From NCBI RefSeq assembly GCF_017873175.1, contig NZ_JAGGJW010000022.1, forward strand, positions 1-64,000: DNA of 64,000 nt, read 5' to 3'. Under the pieces are notes generated by a model. It saw only the letters and a list, made by a program, of their open reading frames with translations. It did no database searches and had not been told where the DNA came from. Shown here piece by piece: positions 58,030-64,000 of the stretch; positions within the stretch are counted from its first letter, which is position 1; every line of letters begins with the position of its first letter. This stretch comes from Neorhizobium petrolearium. Its GTDB lineage: Bacteria; Pseudomonadota; Alphaproteobacteria; Rhizobiales; Rhizobiaceae. The translations under genes were made by a program, and so were the position numbers.

Positions 58030-60588
58030 TCATTTCGCGGGTGCGAGTTCCGGCCGATGGTGCGGGGCAGCACCGCTCTCCACCTGCGCGGGGGCGCGGA
58101 AGGTCTTGAGCCGGAGCGCATTGCCGAGCACGAAGACGCTCGACAGGGCCATGGCGCCGGCGGCGAAGACCGGTGACAGCAGGATGCCGTAGGCCGGATA
58201 GAGCAGCCCGGCGGCAACGGGGACCAGAGCCGTGTTGTAAGCGAAGGCCCAGAACAGGTTCTGCCGAATGTTCCCAATCGTCGCCTTGGACAGTGCGATT
58301 GCGTTCGGTACGCCTTGCAGGCTCCCCGACATAAGCACCACGTCGGCGGCCTCGATGGCAATGTCCGTTCCGGTGCCGATGGCAAGACCGACATCCGCTT
58401 CGGCCAGCGCCGGAGCGTCATTGATGCCGTCGCCGACGAAGGCAACCTTGCCATGCTCAGCCTTGAGGCGACGCACCGCGTCGACCTTGCCGTCCGGCAG
58501 GACTTCCGCCACCACCTCGTCGATCCCAAGGCGCTTGGCGATAGCCTCGGCCGTACGCTTGTTGTCGCCGGTGATCATCGCAACCTTGAGGCCGAGATCG
58601 TGCAGCGCCTTAATCGCCGCAGGCGTCGTCTCCTTGATCGGATCGGCCACGGCGATGATCGCCGCGAGTTTGCCCTCGATCGCCGCATAGAGCGGCGACT
58701 TGCCCTCATTGCCGAGACGTTCGGCAACCTTGGCGAAGCCTGCCACGTCATGGCCGAGTTCGGTCATGTAGCGGTCTGCGCCGATCTCGACGCGCTTGCC
58801 ACCGGCCAGGGCCTTGACGCCGAAACCCGTCACCGATTCGAAGTTCGATACGGCCGGCAGCGGAATGTCCTCCCCTGCGGCTGCATCCACGATCGCACGG
58901 GCAATCGGATGCTCCGACTTCGCCTCGACGGACGCCACCAGACCGAGGACATCCGCCCGGTCGAAACCGATGGCCAGTTCCAGATCGGTGAGCGCCGGCT
59001 TGCCTTCGGTCAAAGTGCCCGTCTTGTCGACCGCGACGACCCTTGCGTCCTTGAGCAGTTGTAGCGCTTCACCCTTGCGGAAGAGCACGCCCAACTCCGC
59101 CCCCCGGCCAGTGCCCACCATGATCGAGGTCGGCGTCGCCAGACCCATGGCGCAGGGGCAGGCGATGATCAGCACGGCGACGGCATTGACCAGCGCGAAA
59201 GTGAGCGCGGGCGACGGCCCGAAATAGAGCCAGGAAGCGAAGGTCAGGGCCGCTACGGCGAAGACCGCCGGCACGAACCACATGGTCACCTTGTCGACCA
59301 GCGCCTGGATCGGCAGCTTCGATCCTTGCGCTTCCTCGACCATGCGGATGATCTGCGACAGCACGGTGTTGCCGCCGACCGCAGTCGCACGGATGGCGAA
59401 GGCACCCTTCTGGTTGACCGTGCCGCCAACCACCTCGCTGCCGTGCTTCTTGGAGACCGGGATCGGCTCGCCGGTGATCATCGATTCGTCGACATAACTC
59501 TCGCCTTCGATGACCTCGCCGTCCACCGGGACGCGATCGCCGGGCCGAACCTCGACAATATCGCCGGAAACGACCGAACCGATCGGCAGGTCGACCGTCT
59601 TGCCGTCCCTGCGCACACGTGCCGTTTTTGCCTGAAGGCCGACGAGACGCTTGATCGCCTCGGATGTCCGGCCTTTGGCGCGCGCTTCGAGCAGCCGCCC
59701 GAGCAGGATAAGCGTCACGATCACCGCGGCGGCCTCGAAATAGACGTTTACCGTTCCGGCGGGGAGGAAGCCGGGCGCGAAGGTCGCCACCAGCGAATAG
59801 CCATAGGCGGCCAGCGTACCGACTGCGACCAGCGAGTTCATGTCAGGGGCGAGCCGCCCAAGTGCCGGAAGTCCCTTGTCGTAAAAGCGAATGCCCGGAA
59901 CGAACAGGACGATGGTTGTCAACACGAATTGGATGTACCAATTCGACTGCATGCCGATGGTCGAGGCGATCAGGTCATGCATGCCCGGGATGACGTGTGA
60001 GCCCATCTCCAGGATGAAGACCGGCACCGTCAGCACCGCTGCGAGGGTGAAATCTCGGGTCAGTTCGCGGCGTTCTGCTTCCTTCTTCGCGGCGCGATCA
60101 TCGGTCTCTACTTGGGCGGCCCCGGATCCCGCCGCGATCACCTTGGCGTCATAACCCGCGTTTTCGATTGCTGCCACCACCACAGCGGCGTCGGCAGTTC
60201 CCTGGACCGTGGCCTTCTCCGTTGCGAGATTGACGACGGCGTTGGTGACGCCGGGCACGGCCCGGAGAGCCTTTTCGACACGACCCACGCAGGAGGCGCA
60301 GGTCATACCCTCGATCGCCACCTCAAGCGAGGCCGCCGCCGGCGCGGAGAAACTTTCCGGAACCTCATAGCCTACATCCTTCACGGCCTTGACGAGCGTG
60401 GCTGGATCAACCGGCTTGTTCGTAGTGATGCTCGCTTTTTCCGTTGCCAGATTCACGATCGCATCGGCGACGCCTGGCACGGTCTTGAGGGCTCTTTCGA
60501 CACGACCCACGCAGGAAGCGCAGGTCATCCCTTCGATGGGGAGTGATATCGTTTCAGACAGGTCTGTTGCTTGAACGGGGGCATTCAT
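58030..60588 (-). CDS. copA: Copper-exporting P1B-type ATPase
   Basis: An 852-residue P1B ATPase. Two N-terminal heavy-metal domains each have GMTCASC (Cys 23/26 and 97/100). The membrane CPC is C477-P-C479; TGE 372-374; phosphorylation DKTGT 521-525; SEHP 558-561; and GDGINDAPALAEADVG. The CPC with MxxSS-type helices supports Cu(I) or Ag(I) export. ATG 60588 follows the CueR-type promoter at 60632-60659. First gene of a five-gene operon. Confidence 0.96.
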   Translation of the reverse strand: MNAPVQATDLSETISLPIEGMTCASCVGRVERALKTVPGVADAIVNLATEKASITTNKPVDPATLVKAVKDVGYEVPESFSAPAAASLEVAIEGMTCASCVGRVEKALRAVPGVTNAVVNLATEKATVQGTADAAVVVAAIENAGYDAKVIAAGSGAAQVETDDRAAKKEAERRELTRDFTLAAVLTVPVFILEMGSHVIPGMHDLIASTIGMQSNWYIQFVLTTIVLFVPGIRFYDKGLPALGRLAPDMNSLVAVGTLAAYGYSLVATFAPGFLPAGTVNVYFEAAAVIVTLILLGRLLEARAKGRTSEAIKRLVGLQAKTARVRRDGKTVDLPIGSVVSGDIVEVRPGDRVPVDGEVIEGESYVDESMITGEPIPVSKKHGSEVVGGTVNQKGAFAIRATAVGGNTVLSQIIRMVEEAQGSKLPIQALVDKVTMWFVPAVFAVAALTFASWLYFGPSPALTFALVNAVAVLIIACPCAMGLATPTSIMVGTGRGAELGVLFRKGEALQLLKDARVVAVDKTGTLTEGKPALTDLELAIGFDRADVLGLVASVEAKSEHPIARAIVDAAAGEDIPLPAVSNFESVTGFGVKALAGGKRVEIGADRYMTELGHDVAGFAKVAERLGNEGKSPLYAAIEGKLAAIIAVADPIKETTPAAIKALHDLGLKVAMITGDNKRTAEAIAKRLGIDEVVAEVLPDGKVDAVRRLKAEHGKVAFVGDGINDAPALAEADVGLAIGTGTDIAIEAADVVLMSGSLQGVPNAIALSKATIGNIRQNLFWAFAYNTALVPVAAGLLYPAYGILLSPVFAAGAMALSSVFVLGNALRLKTFRAPAQVESGAAPHHRPELAPAK

Positions 60589-60631
60589 AGCCGCCTCCTT
60601 TTCTTGTCCCGAATTCCAGTTCGGACAGAAG

Positions 60632-60659
60632 GTGCGGCTTCCAACCATGGGAAGGTCAA
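60632..60659 (-). promoter_or_regulatory. CueR-type promoter of copA
   Basis: On the minus strand TTGACC, the dyad TTCCCATGGTTGGAAGCCG, then CACCTT. It is the exact inverted copy, 28 of 28 bases, of the copZ promoter 25 bases away. Confidence 0.88.
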
Positions 60660-60684
60660 GAGATGAGAAGGAGAAAAATCGCTA

Positions 60685-60712
60685 TTGACCTTCCCATGGT
60701 TGGAAGCCGCAC
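60685..60712 (+). promoter_or_regulatory. CueR-type promoter of copZ
   Basis: TTGACC (60685-60690), 19-base spacer TTCCCATGGTTGGAAGCCG, then CACATT. Mirror image of the copA promoter; the two are back to back. Confidence 0.88.
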
Positions 60713-60748
60713 ATTCGGCAACGTTAAAGCAAGACAAGGAGATTTCTC

Positions 60749-60970
60749 ATGGAACTCAGAATCGAAGACATGACCTGCGGCGGCTGCGCAAAATCCGTTA
60801 GACAGGCGATCCTGTCGATTGATCCGAATGCCAGGGTCACGACCAATCCCGAGGCGCGCACGGTCGTGGTCGAGACGACTGCTACCCTGGCGGCACTTCA
60901 GCAGGTCCTTGATGAAGCCGGTTATCCCGCGACCGCAAAAACGCCGGGCACGGCCTTGAGAACCTTATGA
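60749..60970 (+). CDS. copZ: CopZ-type copper chaperone
   Basis: A 73-residue single heavy-metal-associated domain with MTCGGCAKSV as metal site. CAAGGAGA precedes ATG 60749. It carries Cu(I) in the cytoplasm to CopA, encoded divergently. Confidence 0.93.
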   Translation: MELRIEDMTCGGCAKSVRQAILSIDPNARVTTNPEARTVVVETTATLAALQQVLDEAGYPATAKTPGTALRTL

Positions 60971-60983
60971 TCAGAGCAGAGCC

Positions 60984-61388
60984 ATGAACAAACTCACCCC
61001 GATTTTTATCGCCGGCGCGCTAGCTGTTGCCGGCGGTCTCGCCTACGCGCAATCGCAGATTGGCGAACAAGAACAAGGAGCAACCATGAACCGCGGTGAA
61101 CATGCCGGTCACGGCGCAAGCACGCCTTCCGACAATCCTGTCATTCGCGCCTATCAAGATGTCAACGACAAGATGCACGCCGATATGGCCATAGAGTTCA
61201 CGGGTGATGCGGACGAGAATTTCATGCGCGGCATGATCCCGCACCACCAGGGTGCGATTGATATGGCGCGCGGCGTGCTCGAACACGGAACGGATCCGGA
61301 AGTCCGTAAGCTCGCCGAGGGCGTGATTACCGCCCAGGAAGGCGAAATCGCCATGATGCGCGAATGGCTGGCAAAACGCGGTCAGTGA
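60984..61388 (+). CDS. DUF305 periplasmic protein
   Basis: A 134-residue protein with a signal peptide (PIFIAGALAVAGGLAYA) and a DUF305 ferritin-like helical bundle (FMRGMIPHHQGAIDMARGVL, EIAMMREWLAKRG). Its Met and His residues are plausible metal ligands. DUF305 proteins are frequent beside copper genes. It lies 13 bases after copZ. Confidence 0.9.
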   Translation: MNKLTPIFIAGALAVAGGLAYAQSQIGEQEQGATMNRGEHAGHGASTPSDNPVIRAYQDVNDKMHADMAIEFTGDADENFMRGMIPHHQGAIDMARGVLEHGTDPEVRKLAEGVITAQEGEIAMMREWLAKRGQ

Positions 61389-61492
61389 CAACGGAGCGGC
61401 TCTCAGGAGCGGCCTTCCCCCATGAAAAATGCATAAGACATGGTTGGACGGCGTCGCCGTTGACTGTCAAACAACCGAAAGGAAGACGATCG

Positions 61493-63031
61493 ATGCAAAG
61501 GCGTACTTTTCTGGCAAGCCTTGGGGGCCTCGTCGTGGCCGGGCCTGCAATAGCTCAAAAGCACGATATGGGCGGCATGGATGGCCACGGTAATCACGCC
61601 GTGCCTCCCACAAACGCCAACCCGGTTTTGCCGGAGGGACATCCGCTCAAGGAGCTGCCACGCCTGTCCAATCAGTCGGCCGCACCGGGCGTATTCAAGG
61701 TAAAGCTCGCAGCAGAACCGGGCACCATGCGGTTCGCCGAAGGGCTCGATACGCCTGTGCTTCTCTACAATGGCACCAATCCCGTAATCGAAGCACGTGA
61801 GGGTGACAAAGTCGAGATCAGCTTCAAGAACGGAATTCCGGGCGAACCCACGACGATTCACTGGCATGGCATGCCGGTGCCGGCCGACCAGGATGGCAAT
61901 CCGATGGACCCGGTGGTATCGGGTGGTGACCGCATTTATGCGTTTGATCTGCCGGAAGGCAGTGCGGCACCTTACTGGTTCCATCCCCATCCTCATGGTT
62001 TGACCGCCGAGCAGGTTTACCGCGGACTCGCTGGTGTCTTTCTGGTCAAGCCAAAGGACGATCCCATCCCGTCGGAGTATGGCGACACGATCCTCATGCT
62101 CACGGATCTCAGGATCGCCGCCGACGGGACAATGCCGGAAAGCACGATGGCTGATCTGATGAACGGCCGCGTTGGCGATCATGTGCTCGTTAATGGGCAG
62201 AAGAACCCGACGATGGCTGTTGCAGTTGGAGAGAAGCGTCGCTTGCGCCTTTTTAACGCGACAAACGCGCGATTCCTACGGCTCAAGTTCGAGAATGCGA
62301 GCATGACCGTCATAGGAACGGATGGTGGCCTAATCGAAGCCCCTGTCGCCGTCGATGAGCTGCTGCTCACGCCGGCCGAACGCGTTGAGTTGATTGTTTC
62401 TTTCGACAAACCGGGAACGGCCATGCTCACGACGCTCGAATATGAGCGCGGCTGGATGGGGCCGGGTAAGCCGAACGAGGCCGACATGACCCTATTGACG
62501 GCACACGTATCAGATGCGCCGGCAAGCGCAATACCTCCGTTGCCGGCAAAGCTACGCACCATCGAAGCTCTTGAGAATCCGGTTGTCACGCGTCGTTTTG
62601 TGCTGACGGAATCCATGGGCGGTATGGACCATAGTAACATGTCGATGCAGGGCATGGATCACTCCAACATGTCGATGTCTTCCGACAGCATGGAGATGAA
62701 GTTCCTGATCAACGGTGCCAGCTTCGACATGCACCGCATAGACGTAGTTTCGAAAGTCGGACAAGTCGAACTTTGGGAAGTCGTCAACGAAGCGGATATG
62801 GACCATCCGTTCCATGTGCATGGGACGCAGTTCCAGATAATCGAGCACGAGAAGGACGGAAAGGTCACCAGGCCAGCCTATCGCGCATGGAAGGATACCG
62901 TGAACATCGTGGCCGGAGAGACGGTTCGGATTCTGCTGCGCCAAGATCTGCCGGGACCACGCATGTATCACTGCCATATCCTCGAGCACGAACAGCTCGG
63001 AATGATGGGTACGATTGACGTTCGAGCCTAA
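61493..63031 (+). CDS. Multicopper oxidase (CueO/CopA type)
   Basis: A 512-residue multicopper oxidase with a signal starting MQRRTFLASLGGLVVAGPAI (only a loose Tat motif). Copper ligands: HWHG (123-126), HPHPHG (164-169), DHPFHVHG, and the C-terminal H493-C-H with H499 and M504. A Met/His-rich insert (GGMDHSNMSMQGMDHSNMSM) resembles the Cu(I)-binding loop of CueO. It oxidises Cu(I) in the periplasm. AAAGGAAGA precedes ATG 61493; longer in-frame starts lack a signal. Confidence 0.95.
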   Translation: MQRRTFLASLGGLVVAGPAIAQKHDMGGMDGHGNHAVPPTNANPVLPEGHPLKELPRLSNQSAAPGVFKVKLAAEPGTMRFAEGLDTPVLLYNGTNPVIEAREGDKVEISFKNGIPGEPTTIHWHGMPVPADQDGNPMDPVVSGGDRIYAFDLPEGSAAPYWFHPHPHGLTAEQVYRGLAGVFLVKPKDDPIPSEYGDTILMLTDLRIAADGTMPESTMADLMNGRVGDHVLVNGQKNPTMAVAVGEKRRLRLFNATNARFLRLKFENASMTVIGTDGGLIEAPVAVDELLLTPAERVELIVSFDKPGTAMLTTLEYERGWMGPGKPNEADMTLLTAHVSDAPASAIPPLPAKLRTIEALENPVVTRRFVLTESMGGMDHSNMSMQGMDHSNMSMSSDSMEMKFLINGASFDMHRIDVVSKVGQVELWEVVNEADMDHPFHVHGTQFQIIEHEKDGKVTRPAYRAWKDTVNIVAGETVRILLRQDLPGPRMYHCHILEHEQLGMMGTIDVRA

Positions 63032-63416
63032 GTTTTGGATCGGCACATGAAACAAAGGCCCGCCGCGAAAATAATCGCGGCGTGCTAATTAGGATACATG
63101 GCTCTGTTGTGGCGTTGCACCGCCGGCTCCTGCTTTTCAGGGGCACATATTCCGCCGCGGGGCGCTGGGACAAAGGCTTCCCTTCTCGCGCCCTAGCGCC
63201 CGCCGAAAGCCACTGATTATTTGATTTGGGAAAGCCGCCGGTCACGCTTCGTTAGCGAATTTCCGGCCGCTGAGGCGTTCCGCACGGCCGTTCCTAAGAA
63301 GCTAAGACGAACTCCTCCCGACCGAGCGCATCGGAGAAATCAGCTTTGCTGACGACCTGATCAAACACTTGATAACTCACGTCAAGAGCTTCTTCTAAAA
63401 AATTGTTTCTCGGCTC
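63032..63416. other. Non-coding gap with one hairpin
   Basis: CGCCGCGA/TCGCGGCG (63061-63068 and 63075-63082) forms a hairpin after the oxidase stop without a T run. I find no convincing gene in the rest. GGCTCTGTTG at 63100-63109 resembles an IS6-family end, but no transposase or second end is present. Confidence 0.45.
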
Positions 63417-63444
63417 TTGACCTTCCGATGGTTGGAAACCGCAC
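63417..63444 (+). promoter_or_regulatory. CueR-type promoter of the RND operon
   Basis: TTGACC, spacer TTCCGATGGTTGGAAACCG, then CACCTT. It differs from the copZ site at three positions. It lies about 65 bases before the RND adaptor start. Confidence 0.85.
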
Positions 63445-63508
63445 CTTCGTAAAAAGTCACCGCCGTCTCACGCTGTGAGGTGGTGTGCCCTTATGAAGGA
63501 GAACGATA

Positions 63509-64000
63509 ATGAGTCATAAAGCCACCACTCTGATGCTTGTTGGGGCGGTCGTCGCGGGTGGTACTCTTGGCACTGTCTATCGCGAAGAATTAGAACAATA
63601 CGCCGAAAATCTACTGGTACGCGTTTCGTCGGCTACCGTGCCACAAGCCGCTGCACAGCCGGCTCAAATGCCTGCCCCACAGGTCCCCGTCGCCGAAGTC
63701 ATCACGCGCAAGGTCGCGCCGTCCGCGGAGTTCACCGGCCATCTCGAAGCGACCAGGGCCGTCGAACTGCGTCCGCGCGTCGGCGGCGCAATCGACGCCG
63801 TCAGCGTTCCCGAAGGCGGCCTCGTGCGACCGGCTGAGCTTCTCTTCCAGATCGATCCGAGACCATTCCAGGTTGCGCTGGACGGAGCCAAAGCCCAGTT
63901 GCAGCAGGCAAAGGTTCTGCTCGATCAGGCCGAAATCGATTTCCGGCGGGCCGAAACACTGGCTCCGAATGGGACCGTGTCGCGCAAGACCTTCGATGAC
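63509..64000 (+). CDS. RND efflux periplasmic adaptor (partial)
   Basis: The first 164 codons of an AcrA/HlyD-type membrane fusion protein, cut by the window edge. It has an N-terminal hydrophobic anchor (TLMLVGAVVAGGTLGTV), then the lipoyl-domain start (FTGHLEATRAVELRPRVGGA, VSVPEGGLVRPAELLFQIDP) and the first hairpin helix (AKAQLQQAKVLLDQAEIDF). AAGGAGAA precedes ATG 63509. An RND pump gene should follow. The promoter suggests copper or silver induction, but the sequence resembles drug-type adaptors as much as CusB. Confidence 0.92.
   Translation, partial: MSHKATTLMLVGAVVAGGTLGTVYREELEQYAENLLVRVSSATVPQAAAQPAQMPAPQVPVAEVITRKVAPSAEFTGHLEATRAVELRPRVGGAIDAVSVPEGGLVRPAELLFQIDPRPFQVALDGAKAQLQQAKVLLDQAEIDFRRAETLAPNGTVSRKTFDD

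Noticed and set aside
63100..63113. GGCTCTGTTGTGGC as an IS6-family inverted repeat end
   Set aside because: Only the first ten bases match IS6100-like ends, and there is no transposase, second end or target duplication in the window.

Overview
The window reads as one end of an integrative and conjugative element (ICE) of an alphaproteobacterium, most likely Rhizobiales/Hyphomicrobiales. The evidence is GC-rich codon usage, an initiator tRNA with an A-U/G-C/G-C anticodon stem rather than three G-C pairs, the RPA-type initiator followed by ParA, DUF2840, TraF and DUF736, the VirD2-like relaxase with TraG, a complete trb mating-pair operon, and a split FseA-type excision activator like that of Mesorhizobium symbiosis islands. 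Family names come from reading the proteins; no database search was run.

Layout. 1-95: the chromosomal edge, an initiator tRNA-Met that the element uses as its attachment site. 52-1951: a large serine recombinase on the minus strand, whose last 13 codons and stop lie inside the tRNA, with a small upstream gene. 2166-3860: a DUF1778/GNAT toxin-antitoxin pair and an unknown gene with an Rx4H motif. 4109-7961: a LysR-controlled cassette (MFS exporter, cyclophilin-like secreted protein, secreted alpha/beta hydrolase). 8066-25085: the ICE maintenance block: ArdC antirestriction protein, DUF2958, ParB-like protein, several small unknown genes, a methyltransferase-like/Strawberry-notch helicase, a Toprim protein, a DUF2493 protein and SSB. 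Many of these genes sit behind repeated structured leaders that pair with the ribosome binding site. A decayed, inverted second ssb copy precedes ssb. 25141-27223: control of excision: XRE regulator, DUF2285 protein, an FseA-like activator split by a predicted +1 frameshift, and an AlpA-like excisionase. 27242-36695: RepA with an embedded iteron-type origin, ParA and a RHH partner, a DNA methyltransferase, DUF2840, TraF, DUF736, lytic transglycosylase, an oriT-like inverted-repeat region, relaxase, TraG and CopG. 36729-41365: a second LysR cassette (cupin, AhpD-like, MFS, DUF6152, DUF6644) inserted between copG and trbB. 41462-51138: trbBCDEJKLFGI and DUF2274, followed by a convergent LysR gene.

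52245-64000: a metal-resistance cargo built around copper. It holds an MFS exporter with a His-rich tail behind a 43-codon gene, an ArsR/SmtB-CDF pair, and the operon copA-glutaredoxin-2Fe-2S reductase-cueR-orf. On the other strand are copZ-DUF305-multicopper oxidase and the start of an RND efflux operon cut by the window edge. Four nearly identical 28-bp CueR-type promoters tie the MFS, copA, copZ and RND units into one regulon.

The genes work together as a transfer cycle. The DUF2285/XRE/FseA switch and AlpA protein would license the recombinase to excise the element. RepA/ParA and the in-gene origin would maintain the circle. Relaxase, TraG and the Trb channel move it; ArdC, SSB and the methyltransferase would protect incoming DNA, and the cargo gives the host metal tolerance. 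The other end of the element is not in this window.
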